Of a DNA stretch of 64,000 nucleotides, positions 53,408-61,447 are shown in pieces. Origin of the DNA: Ruicaihuangia caeni (GTDB lineage Bacteria; Actinomycetota; Actinomycetes; Actinomycetales; Microbacteriaceae); NCBI RefSeq assembly GCF_029952955.1, contig NZ_JASATX010000001.1:868001-932000 (forward strand). Direction: 5' to 3'. The number at the start of each line of letters is the position of its first letter. Position 1 is the first letter of the stretch. A program made the position numbers and the translations under genes. A model generated the notes under the pieces. It searched no databases. It was not told the DNA's origin and worked only from the letters and a program-made list of their open reading frames with translations.

Positions 53408-55009
53408 TCAGGGCTTGCCGAAGCGGAGGTCGCGCCGCCGGTACCCGATGAACCCGATCGCGGTGAAGAGCACGATCACGAGAGCGAGGCAGAGCAGCTG
53501 CCACCAATCGGCATCCGAAGCCGAGACATCCGGGATGTGCCAGAGGGGACTGATCGCGAGCACCCATTCCCACAGGTTGAATGTGGGCCCGAGGATGGTC
53601 AGACCGAACATGGCGACCACCGCGATCCAGGCGAGCAGCCTCGCGGCGGGGCGAGCTCCGACCAGCGCGACCGCCAGCGCGACGATCACCCAGACCGCGG
53701 GCACTGCCAACAGGCCCTGCACAAGGAGCTCGCCGGCGTCGACATCGCTGCCGGCGGCGCGCGCCGACACGGTGAGGGCGGCCGTGCCCAGCGCCAGTGC
53801 GACAGCCGGCGCGAGAAAGGCAATTGCCGCGTGGCCCGCGAGGTGGCGCTGGCGCGTGATCGCTCCGGCGAGCACGGCCTCGGTGCGACCAGTGCTCTCC
53901 TCCGAATACATGCGCATCATGACCTGCACGCCGAACGCCGACGCAATGATCGCCAGCAGGTGCGTCAGCGTCGCCATATACGCGAAGATGAGGTCGTCGC
54001 TCGCGCCTCCGCTCGCGGTGATGATCTGCCGCAGCACCGGGTTCTTCGTGAACTCGTCTCCGATCGATGCGGCGACATTGCCGAGCACGGTGCCGATGAG
54101 TGCGAATCCGATCAGCCAGCCGATCACGGAGGCGCGGTTCAGCCGTAGCGCCAGCCCCCAGCTGCTCGCGACCAGTCCGCCGCGCGCGCGTCCGGCACGC
54201 TGAGGGATCAGCGCGGCACCGTAGTCGCGCCTGGATTGCAGCAGTGCCGCGACCGCGACCAGCACGACCGCGAGTCCCACGCAGGCGACGAGCGGGCGCC
54301 AATCCTGAGCTCCGACGGGCTCGATGCGCTCGGCCCACCCGAGCGGCGTCCACCAGATGAGCTCTTCCAGTCCTGGCGTCGAGTCGGCGATGCCGCGCAG
54401 CAGGTAGGCCGCACCCAGCACGACGATCGCGATGCTGTTCGCGGCGCCGGCGGTCGATGCGAGTTGTGACGTGATCGCCGCGACGCCCGCGAAGACGAGA
54501 GCGCTTGCCGTGAGCGTCGCCGAGAGCCAGAGGCTTGCGATCGGTTCGCCTCCGCACAGCATGTTCACGACCCAGGAAACGACCCCGAGCACGACGGCTG
54601 CGACGGCCGCCATCGCGACTGCCGCGAGCAGTCGGGCACTCCGCCCGACCACACCAGAGGCCACGAGTTCCGCCTGGTTGCTGTCCTCGTGCGCCCGGCT
54701 GTTCCTCGTCACGATGAAGATGGCCATCATGCCCGCGAAGAAGTCGCCGAGCGCGAGGGAGCGCCAGGTGGTGAACGCGTCGACCGTCGAGAGGTCTTCG
54801 ACCGGCCCGAACAGCAGACTGAACGCGGGATTCGCGCTGAGGGAGACGGTGAGGTTCCTGATGGAGGCGGCATCCGTGAAGAGCAGGTTGTACGCGAGCA
54901 CTGAGGTGGCGACCAGCGCGCTGATCAAGACGACCCACGGCGCGATACGAGGTCCGTCGTGGCGCATGCCGACGGGAACGAGGTGCCGGATGCCGGTGGC
55001 TGCGCTCAT
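53408..55009 (-). CDS. ABC-2 type exporter permease
   Basis: A 533-residue membrane protein with about 12 hydrophobic helices in two similar halves of six, the layout of actinobacterial ABC exporters annotated for polyketide or other drug efflux. Segments such as FAGMMAIFIVTRNSRAHEDSNQAELV and MMRMYSEESTGRTEAVLAGAITR occupy the equivalent loop of each half. It overlaps the upstream ATPase gene by 4 nt. The exported compound is unknown. Confidence 0.88.
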   Translation of the reverse strand: MSAATGIRHLVPVGMRHDGPRIAPWVVLISALVATSVLAYNLLFTDAASIRNLTVSLSANPAFSLLFGPVEDLSTVDAFTTWRSLALGDFFAGMMAIFIVTRNSRAHEDSNQAELVASGVVGRSARLLAAVAMAAVAAVVLGVVSWVVNMLCGGEPIASLWLSATLTASALVFAGVAAITSQLASTAGAANSIAIVVLGAAYLLRGIADSTPGLEELIWWTPLGWAERIEPVGAQDWRPLVACVGLAVVLVAVAALLQSRRDYGAALIPQRAGRARGGLVASSWGLALRLNRASVIGWLIGFALIGTVLGNVAASIGDEFTKNPVLRQIITASGGASDDLIFAYMATLTHLLAIIASAFGVQVMMRMYSEESTGRTEAVLAGAITRQRHLAGHAAIAFLAPAVALALGTAALTVSARAAGSDVDAGELLVQGLLAVPAVWVIVALAVALVGARPAARLLAWIAVVAMFGLTILGPTFNLWEWVLAISPLWHIPDVSASDADWWQLLCLALVIVLFTAIGFIGYRRRDLRFGKP

Positions 55010-55983
55010 CCGAGTGACGCTTCGTGCGCCGCGTGCCTACCGTGCCGCCGCTCGCTCTCAGCCGTCGTCCCACGTGGGGGAGGAGCGGCCCCACCCGCGC
55101 CGGACGGCTCGTAGTGGCTGAGGAACAACGCCTCGAGCGACGGTGGCGCGACTTCCAGGGCTACGACGTCGGCGGCGCCGAGCGCCGAGATCACGGGTGC
55201 GAGGGCGGTCGTGTCGACGTCGAAGCGCACGGTGTCGCCGTCTTCGACCACGCGATGCACCCCCGGCATCCTGGCAAGACCGGCCAGTGGCCGGCGCAGC
55301 GTCGCATGCACGGTGTTCTGCGCCTGCTGCCGCATCTCCGCGAGTGTGCCGGTCTGCACGACTCGGCCGTCTCTGATGATGCTGATGCGGTCGGCGAGCG
55401 CCTCGGCCTCGCTCATGATGTGGCTCGAGAGCAGGATCGTGCGTCCGTCCGCCTTCTCGCGACGGATCTCGTCCTGGAACACCGCTTCCATGAGCGGGTC
55501 GAGGCCCGACGTCGGCTCGTCGAGCACGAGCAGTTCGACGCGCGATGCGAGGGCCGCGACGATCGCCACCTTCTGCCGGTTTCCCTTGGAGTAGGTGCGT
55601 CCGTGCTTTCTGGGGTCGAGTTCGAAGCGCTCGAGCAGTTCGGCGCGGCGCCGCTCATCGAGGCCCCCTCGCAGTCGGCCGAGCAGGTCGATCGCCTCGC
55701 CGCCGGTGATCGAGGGCCAGAGGGTCACGTCGCCCGGCACGTAGGCGAGGCGTCGGTGCAGGTCGACGAGCTCTCGCCACGGGTCGTGCCCGAGCACCCG
55801 CACGTTGCCGCTGTCGGCGCGCAGCAGTCCGAGGAGGACCCGGATCGTGGTCGACTTCCCTGCGCCATTCGGACCGAGGAAGCCCCGCACCTCGCCCACG
55901 GGGATCTCGAGATCGAGACCGTCGAGCGCCACTGTGCCGCCGAATCGCTTGACGAGCCCCTCGATGCTGATCGCCGCATCCAT
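55006..55983 (-). CDS. ABC exporter ATP-binding protein
   Basis: A 325-residue ATPase of the DrrA/CcmA type. Walker A is GPNGAGKSTTIRVLLG, the signature YSKGNRQKVAIVAAL (Gly in place of the usual first Gly-Gly context), and Walker B LLVLDEPTSGLD; a C-terminal extension of about 100 residues ends in a low-complexity tail. It energises the permease encoded next. A TTGACA-N16-TAGCGT promoter lies 7 nt before its ATG. No TetR-family regulator adjoins, though such pairs often have one. Confidence 0.92.
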   Translation of the reverse strand: MDAAISIEGLVKRFGGTVALDGLDLEIPVGEVRGFLGPNGAGKSTTIRVLLGLLRADSGNVRVLGHDPWRELVDLHRRLAYVPGDVTLWPSITGGEAIDLLGRLRGGLDERRRAELLERFELDPRKHGRTYSKGNRQKVAIVAALASRVELLVLDEPTSGLDPLMEAVFQDEIRREKADGRTILLSSHIMSEAEALADRISIIRDGRVVQTGTLAEMRQQAQNTVHATLRRPLAGLARMPGVHRVVEDGDTVRFDVDTTALAPVISALGAADVVALEVAPPSLEALFLSHYEPSGAGGAAPPPRGTTAESERRHGRHAAHEASLG

Positions 55984-55990
55984 GGCGCCA

Positions 55991-56018
55991 ACGCTACTCA
56001 GGGGCCAGTCGGTGTCAA
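55991..56018 (-). promoter_or_regulatory. consensus promoter of the ABC exporter operon, leaderless
   Basis: On the minus strand TTGACA (56018-56013), a 16-bp spacer and TAGCGT (55996-55991), then 7 nt to the ATG. It is the clearest -35/-10 pair in the window; with no ribosome site, the mRNA should be leaderless. Confidence 0.75.
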
Positions 56019-56088
56019 CGGAGTCTTTGAACCGCCCTCATTGTCCGATCCGCTCGCGGTTCAATGCGCGGCCAGGGGCCGGCGTCGA

Positions 56089-56550
56089 TCATCGCGGCCG
56101 CACCGGATGCCGGCTCGCGATCGACATGCGGTTCATCGACCCTATCGCGATGGTCACCCAACTCACTGCCGATAACTGCTCCTCGCTGAGCACCGACGCG
56201 GCGAAGGCGTACTCGCGGTCTTGAACGGCAGGCTCGGGGAGGAGCGTGATCGATTCCGCCAGTGCCAGTGCCGCCCGCTCCCGCTCATCGAACAGCGCGG
56301 TGTCACGCCATGCCGGCAGCACCGCGAGCCGTTGCTCGGTGACCCCCACGCGCAGGGCAGTGCGATGGTGCACGTCGAGACAGTAGGCACAACCGTTGAG
56401 CTGGGAGACCCGCATGTTGACGAGCTCGACGAGCACTTCGTCGAGCCCTGCATTCAGCGCAGCGGTCTTCGCCTCCTTCGCCAGGGCCGACAGCGCGAGG
56501 AACGCCGACCGGTGCTGCTTGTCGAGATAGACCCGTTCGGCGAGTGTCAC
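56089..56550 (-). CDS. carboxymuconolactone decarboxylase/AhpD-family protein
   Basis: A 153-residue AhpD-like protein. The CxxC redox motif with following His is NGCAYCLDVHHRTA, and ERVYLDKQHRSAFLALSALAKEAK is the N-terminal helix. Such proteins act as alkylhydroperoxidase partners or peroxide-linked oxidoreductases. The GTG at 56550 overlaps the stop of the acetyltransferase gene (GTGA). An internal ATPase-operon promoter lies downstream, so this two-gene unit is probably separate from the exporter. Confidence 0.9.
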   Translation of the reverse strand: MTLAERVYLDKQHRSAFLALSALAKEAKTAALNAGLDEVLVELVNMRVSQLNGCAYCLDVHHRTALRVGVTEQRLAVLPAWRDTALFDERERAALALAESITLLPEPAVQDREYAFAASVLSEEQLSAVSWVTIAIGSMNRMSIASRHPVRPR

Positions 56551-56930
56551 CGGCCGCTCGCCGCCTCGGCGGCGCCGCCTTCCGCAGCCCGCTCGTGCCG
56601 CTCCTGCCCGTCGGCACCCCCCCACACGACGATGTCGTCATACTCCGGATGCTTGCGAGCCCAAGCCTCGATGAACGAGCACATGGGAACGAGCGTTCGA
56701 CCCATCGATCGCACATCGGCGAAGGCGTACTCGGCAAGCCTTGTGGCGAGTCCTCGGCCGCCGTATTCCTTGCCGACCACCGTGTGGTCGAACGCGAGTT
56801 CGCCATTGCGGTCGGAGTAGTGCGCGAAACCGATGACTCGATCGCCATCGCGGAGCTCGTACCGAGACGCGTCAGGATTCTTCGCGATGACGATGCCTTC
56901 GTCGACGCGCATGGGCGCTGGGGTCGTCAT
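56547..56930 (-). CDS. GNAT-family N-acetyltransferase (YjdJ-like)
   Basis: A 127-residue small GNAT protein of the YjdJ/Yidj type: GFAHYSDRNGELAFDHTVVGKEYGGRGLATRLAEYAF contains the acetyl-CoA-binding Q/RxxGxG/A-like loop (EYGGRGLA), and VPMCSFIEAWARKHPEY is the conserved C-terminus. The ATG at 56930 has GAGGTGA about 6 nt upstream. The natural substrate is unknown. It is co-translated with the AhpD-like gene. Confidence 0.88.
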   Translation of the reverse strand: MTTPAPMRVDEGIVIAKNPDASRYELRDGDRVIGFAHYSDRNGELAFDHTVVGKEYGGRGLATRLAEYAFADVRSMGRTLVPMCSFIEAWARKHPEYDDIVVWGGADGQERHERAAEGGAAEAASGR

Positions 56931-57048
56931 ACAGGTCACCTCGATCTTCAGGCCGCGCGAGTTCGCACGGGAACGTGCCGCCAGCGTAGCCCTCGCGGCG
57001 GGACCGCACCTCGGTGATACTGCGACCGGCATCCGTGGGCAGAGCCGA

Positions 57049-58101
57049 TCAGTCGATCGGTGCGATCGGCTCCCACTCGATGGTGAGCTGCTCGCGGGTA
57101 GCGAAGCGCAGGAGGTGCCGCTGCAGGATGTCTTGCACGGCCGCGGTGTGCTCTTCGTCGCTCCCGCGGGCGATCAGGGTGAGCGCGCCGTCGCCGGTCG
57201 AGACGATGCCGGTGCCCTTGCTGAGTGCGAGCGCCCGCCCTTCACTCGTCTCCTCGATGGCCGCTCGGCGTCCCAGATGCGATACGAGCTGCTTCGACCA
57301 GCGTTCAGGCCGTTCCGTCGCAATCACGGCACGAGACTCCCAGCGCGGCGAATCCGCCGAGGCCGTTGCCGCAACGGCGGATCCCTCCGTGGGAGCAGCC
57401 GACTCCTTGCTGACCGCCGCGAGGATCGCCTCGGCGAGTTCGGCGGGTCGGGTGAACTGCGGCCAGTGTCCCGTCGGCAGTTCCACGATCTCGAAGTCCT
57501 TGACGCGTGCGAGCTCGGCCATGTACGGGCTGCCGGCGGAGATCCACTGCTCGAGCTCTGCTCGGCTGAACTCGCAGGCGATCACCGTGGCCGGCACATC
57601 GAAGCGGCGCTCATCGCTCAGCCGTTGCTGATCCTGAGCCACCGCGCGCGGCTGGGGGATGGCACGCGCCCGGAACTGTTCGCGAAGCTCCGGATCGAGG
57701 TCGCGAAGGTCGGGTGCGTCAAAGACATCCCAATCGGGGAGGGGGATCTCGTCGCCGTCGACCGGCAACTGGTCGTTGATGACTCCGCCATCGCCGAGCG
57801 GACCGCTGTCGACATAGACGACTCTCGAGACACGGTCGGGACGGGCGTCGACGACGCCGTGCACGATGGCCCCGCCGCCCGAGTGACCCACGAGCACCAC
57901 GCCGGGGTCGAGCGCGTCGACGAGCGCGACCACGGCGTCGATGTGATCGCGCAGACCGATGCCGCTCCTCGACGAATCCACCGACTCGAGGCCGGGAAGC
58001 GTGAGGGGATGCACGCGGTGGCCCGCTCGCTCCAGTGCTGGGGTCACCTGCTCCCAGGACGAGCCGTCGAGCCAGAAACCGGGAACGAGCACGATGTCCA
58101 T
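57049..58101 (-). CDS. alpha/beta hydrolase fused to a DUF2218 domain
   Basis: A 350-residue two-domain protein. Residues 1-230 are an esterase-like alpha/beta hydrolase: oxyanion loop VPGFWLDGSSW, nucleophile S74 in VGHSGGGAI, His212 in LPTGHWPQF. An Ala/Ser-rich linker (233-253) leads to a DUF2218 domain (about 255-346) recognised by AVIATERPERWSKQLVSHLG, LIARG, and QRHLLRFATREQLTIEW. DUF2218 proteins are usually stand-alone, about 90 residues, and often linked to siderophore or iron transport. The fusion hints that the hydrolase acts on a DUF2218-bound ligand. The ATG at 58101 gives MDIVLVPGF. Confidence 0.85.
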   Translation of the reverse strand: MDIVLVPGFWLDGSSWEQVTPALERAGHRVHPLTLPGLESVDSSRSGIGLRDHIDAVVALVDALDPGVVLVGHSGGGAIVHGVVDARPDRVSRVVYVDSGPLGDGGVINDQLPVDGDEIPLPDWDVFDAPDLRDLDPELREQFRARAIPQPRAVAQDQQRLSDERRFDVPATVIACEFSRAELEQWISAGSPYMAELARVKDFEIVELPTGHWPQFTRPAELAEAILAAVSKESAAPTEGSAVAATASADSPRWESRAVIATERPERWSKQLVSHLGRRAAIEETSEGRALALSKGTGIVSTGDGALTLIARGSDEEHTAAVQDILQRHLLRFATREQLTIEWEPIAPID

Positions 58102-58145
58102 GCAGGCGACCCTACTGCAAGGCCACAACGCCCATCGGGCCCTTC

Positions 58146-58190
58146 AACGGCACGGCCCGGGACGTGGAATTCGTCCCGGGCCGTGCCGTT
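58146..58190. terminator. very strong hairpin after the AzgA-type permease gene
   Basis: A perfect 19-bp stem (AACGGCACGGCCCGGGACG and its complement) with a 7-nt loop, 17 nt beyond the permease stop on the minus strand. It separates the permease from the hydrolase-DUF2218 gene. Confidence 0.85.
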
Positions 58191-58206
58191 CGTCGGATGC
58201 TGGGCG

Positions 58207-59721
58207 TCAGCCTCCGAGCAGCGTCTCGATCGGTCCACGCGCGAAGTACAGCGCGAAGCCCGCCGCGACGATCCACAGCAGGGGCGAGATCTCACGCGCC
58301 TTGCCCGCGGTCGCCCGCAGGATCACCCACGTGATGAAGCCGACGCCGATGCCGTTCGCGATCGAATAGGTGAGGGGCATCACGATGATGGTCAGGAAGA
58401 CCGGCATGGCCGCCGAGAACTCGCTCCAGTCGATCTCGCGGATCTGCGCTGCCATCAGCACACCGACGACCACCAGAGCCGCTCCCGCGACCTCGAGCGG
58501 GACCACCTGGGTGAGGGGAGTGAAGAAGACCGCCAGCAGGAAGAGCACGCCCGTCACCACGTTCGCGAAACCGGTGCGCGCACCCTCCCCGACACCGGCA
58601 GCCGAGTCGATGAAGATCGTGTTCGACGATGACGAGGTCGCGCCACCGGCCACCGCGCCGACGCCCTCGACGATGAGCGCCGACTTCAACCGAGGGAAGT
58701 CGCCCTTCGCGTCCTGCAGGCCGGCCTCACGAGTGAGCCCCGTGAGCGTGCCGACGGCGTCGAAGAAGTTCGTGAACACGAGCGTGAAGATGAGCATGAT
58801 CGCCGCAAGCGCGCCGATCCGCTCGAACGCGCCGAAGCTGAACGCGCCGATGAGGCTGAAGTCGGGGAGCGAGATGATCTGCTCGGGGATGACGGGCGTG
58901 TTGAGGCTCCAGCCGCCGGGGTTCGCGAACCCGGGGCCGAGCTTCATGACGGCTTCGACGATCACTGCGACGACCGTGGTCACCAGGATGCCGATGAGCA
59001 GCGCACCCTTGACTCTGCGCGCCATCAGGATGCCCATGATCAGCAGCCCGAGCAGGAAGATGAGCGTCGGGATGGAAGCGACGGAGCCGCCATCGCCGAG
59101 CTGCACCGGCGGGGAGGCCGCTCCGCTGGAACGGACGAAGCCGGCATCCACGAGCCCGATGAAGGCGATGAAGAGGCCGATGCCGACCGTGATCGCTGTC
59201 TTCAACTGCGGGGGAACGGCCCGGAAGATCATCTCGCGCAGCTTGGTCGCCGAGAGCAGCACGATGATCAGGCCGTTGATGACCACGAGCCCCATCGCCT
59301 CGGCCCAGGTCACCTGGCCGACGACGCTCACCGCGAGGAACGAGTTGATGCCGAGGCCGGCCGCGATGCCGAACGGCAGGTTGGCGACGAGCCCGAAGAG
59401 GATCGTCATGAGGCCGGCGGTGAGCCCGGTGACGGCGGCGACCTGCGTCGCTTCGAGCCACCCGCCCGCCACGTCGAGCGTCGCCTGATCGGCGCTGAAC
59501 CCGCCGAGGATCAGCGGGTTCAGAATCACGATGTAGGCCATGGTCATGAACGTGACCAGGCCTCCTCGCACCTCGCGCCCGAGAGTCGAGCCTCGGCGGC
59601 TGATTTCGAAGAACGAGTCGAATCGCTCGCGCAGGTTGCTGCCGCTTCCGCGGCGGTGATGGCTGTCGGATTCGCCGGGCAGATCGTTGCCGGCGGGCGC
59701 GGTGTTCGCGCGTTCGCTCAC
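58207..59721 (-). CDS. NCS2-family purine permease (AzgA type)
   Basis: A 504-residue membrane transporter with about 12-14 helices. AzgA-type signatures are EVRGGLVTFMTMAYIVILNP near the N-terminus, GLGINSFLAVSVVG, LVFTNFFDAVGTLTGLTREAGL, and EGVGAVAGGATSSSSNTIFIDSAAGVGEGARTG. These proton symporters take up hypoxanthine, guanine or adenine. The start is GTG with AGGAG upstream. A divergent PucR regulator lies 3 kb away beyond an exporter gene and an aminotransferase; a purine-salvage link is possible. Confidence 0.93.
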   Translation of the reverse strand: MSERANTAPAGNDLPGESDSHHRRGSGSNLRERFDSFFEISRRGSTLGREVRGGLVTFMTMAYIVILNPLILGGFSADQATLDVAGGWLEATQVAAVTGLTAGLMTILFGLVANLPFGIAAGLGINSFLAVSVVGQVTWAEAMGLVVINGLIIVLLSATKLREMIFRAVPPQLKTAITVGIGLFIAFIGLVDAGFVRSSGAASPPVQLGDGGSVASIPTLIFLLGLLIMGILMARRVKGALLIGILVTTVVAVIVEAVMKLGPGFANPGGWSLNTPVIPEQIISLPDFSLIGAFSFGAFERIGALAAIMLIFTLVFTNFFDAVGTLTGLTREAGLQDAKGDFPRLKSALIVEGVGAVAGGATSSSSNTIFIDSAAGVGEGARTGFANVVTGVLFLLAVFFTPLTQVVPLEVAGAALVVVGVLMAAQIREIDWSEFSAAMPVFLTIIVMPLTYSIANGIGVGFITWVILRATAGKAREISPLLWIVAAGFALYFARGPIETLLGG

Positions 59722-59883
59722 GAATGGCTCCTAGGAGTGAAGGGGGTCGGATGCCGCGGCAGCCGGTGCTCAGCCGGATCGAAGCAGCGAGCTTCACGGT
59801 GGCGGCACGATCAATCACGGTAGCGGGTAGTGAATCTCCCACCGAACTCCGCACCCCAACTCTGGGGCCATGTCGCATGTCGC

Positions 59884-61380
59884 TCAATCGACGGAGCGCT
59901 CATCCTCTTCTTGGTCATGCGCTTCACTGAGCCGATCGATGCGCTCCCGGGAGGTGCTGAAGGGTCCGAGGAATTGCGGCACGAAGCGACTGCGCAGTTT
60001 GAAGGGTCCACGCAGGAGCGCCGCCGTCAAGTACTGCCCGAGCGTGATGCCGCTCGCCAGCACCAGCGCTGTGCCGAGCGCCGAGAGCAGGAGCAGCATC
60101 CCCGTGCCGACATCGCCGTCCGCGCCGGCGAAGAGCCCCCGATAGAGCGCCACGCCCGGCAGCAGCGGAACGATCGCGACACTCGCGAGGATCCACGACG
60201 GCACTCGGACGAGCTGCGCGGCGACCGGAGAGGCGAGCCCGATCACCACGGCGGCGATGCCGGAGGCCCAGACCGGATCGATGTCCCGATCGATCGCAAC
60301 CCCGAAGAGCACCCATCCGATGAGCGAGAGCAGGGCGGCGAGAGGGAACGATCGAGGAGGCAGTTGTGCCCAGACGCCGAAGCACACAGCGAGCGCCGCA
60401 CTCGTGAGCGCAGTGAGCAGCAGCGGATCTGCGCCGAACCGCACCTCGGGCGTGATGGTGAGTGCGGCGCCCGCGCCATGCGCGAGCGCGATGCCGATCT
60501 GGATGCCGACGACGAGGCCGACCGTGTTGACCACCCCTTCGGCGAGCCGTCCCACGCCGGTCAGGTACCAGCCCGTGATGAGGTCGTGCACCCCGCCGGT
60601 GGAGGTCATGCCGGCCAGCATCATGATGATCACGGAGACCACGACCTGCGAAGAGTCGACCTCCGGGCTGATCGCGTTGACCCCGGCAGCGGCGGCGACC
60701 GCGATGACGCCCGCGAAGGCCTGGGTGAAGAACACGGGCCACGCGCGTGAGCTCAGCCGGGCGAACAGCCAGTCGACCATCACGTTCGCGATGAACGCGA
60801 AGACCGCGGTGATCCATCCAGCGCCGAAGATCACCGCTGCGGCGACGCCGGCCGTACCGGCAGCCAGACGCGTGAGCCACCAGGGATAGCGGTGGGCGTC
60901 ACGTCGCAACCGGCCGGCTTGCGCGAGCGCGTCGTCGAGTTCGAGCTCACCGCTGAGGAACCGCTGCACCAGCATCTCGGCGTGCACGTAGCGTCCGTAG
61001 TCGAAGGTACGCGCGCGGATGTGCTCGAGCTCGACCGAGTGCGGTCCGATTCGAGGGCGATGCGTCAGCGTGATCTGGCTGTAGGTGACATCGACATCGA
61101 CGTGATCGACACCCCCGTGCTCAACGATGTCGAGCATGGCGTCGACGACTTCCATCGCCGGCGCCGTGCTGCCGAGCAGCGCGGCACCGGTCTTCGCGGC
61201 GAGATCGAGGTGCTGCGAAGCGCGCCGCACGCCGGCGGCCTGCCCGGGGGTCCGTTGGGCGTTCTGTTCCTCGGTACGGTCCGCCTCCGCGGCGCCGCGA
61301 CCGTCGAGCGCCTCGTCTCTCGCAGAGTTCCGGACCGGGTCGTCGCGCTCGGCATCGTGCTCGGGGGAGTCGGGCGACAT
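59884..61380 (-). CDS. threonine/serine exporter (ThrE family)
   Basis: A 498-residue protein combining the two ThrE halves. A soluble N-terminal region (with LLGSTAPAMEVVDAMLDIVEHGG and TYSQITLTHRP) and about five helices (PF06738-like) precede a second membrane half with about five helices (PF12821-like). The start is uncertain: ATG 61380, or ATG 61395, which lies within a hairpin. Corynebacterial ThrE exports Thr and Ser; here the substrate is inferred. Its position just after a class III aminotransferase may couple export to amino-acid turnover. Confidence 0.88.
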   Translation of the reverse strand: MSPDSPEHDAERDDPVRNSARDEALDGRGAAEADRTEEQNAQRTPGQAAGVRRASQHLDLAAKTGAALLGSTAPAMEVVDAMLDIVEHGGVDHVDVDVTYSQITLTHRPRIGPHSVELEHIRARTFDYGRYVHAEMLVQRFLSGELELDDALAQAGRLRRDAHRYPWWLTRLAAGTAGVAAAVIFGAGWITAVFAFIANVMVDWLFARLSSRAWPVFFTQAFAGVIAVAAAAGVNAISPEVDSSQVVVSVIIMMLAGMTSTGGVHDLITGWYLTGVGRLAEGVVNTVGLVVGIQIGIALAHGAGAALTITPEVRFGADPLLLTALTSAALAVCFGVWAQLPPRSFPLAALLSLIGWVLFGVAIDRDIDPVWASGIAAVVIGLASPVAAQLVRVPSWILASVAIVPLLPGVALYRGLFAGADGDVGTGMLLLLSALGTALVLASGITLGQYLTAALLRGPFKLRSRFVPQFLGPFSTSRERIDRLSEAHDQEEDERSVD

Positions 61381-61390
61381 GCCCCCATGC

Positions 61391-61427
61391 TGCATCGCGC
61401 TGCGCGGTCGTGCCGCAGCGCGATGCA
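61391..61427 (-). terminator. 14-bp hairpin at the 5' end of the ThrE-type gene
   Basis: TGCATCGCGCTGCG and its complement CGCAGCGCGATGCA, perfect over 14 bp with a 9-nt loop. The stem contains the alternative ATG at 61395 and ends 10 nt before the ATG at 61380. It could terminate the aminotransferase transcript or hide the exporter start. Confidence 0.65.
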
Positions 61428-61447
61428 GTCGAGTGCAGCAGGGGCGC

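Noticed and set aside
52797-55094. Minus-strand 765-codon frame over usp and the ABC permease gene
   Set aside because: Frame-shifted shadow of the permease gene with no recognisable domain.
57049-58101. DUF2218 part as a separate small gene
   Set aside because: The frame is continuous from the hydrolase and no internal start with a ribosome site is seen.
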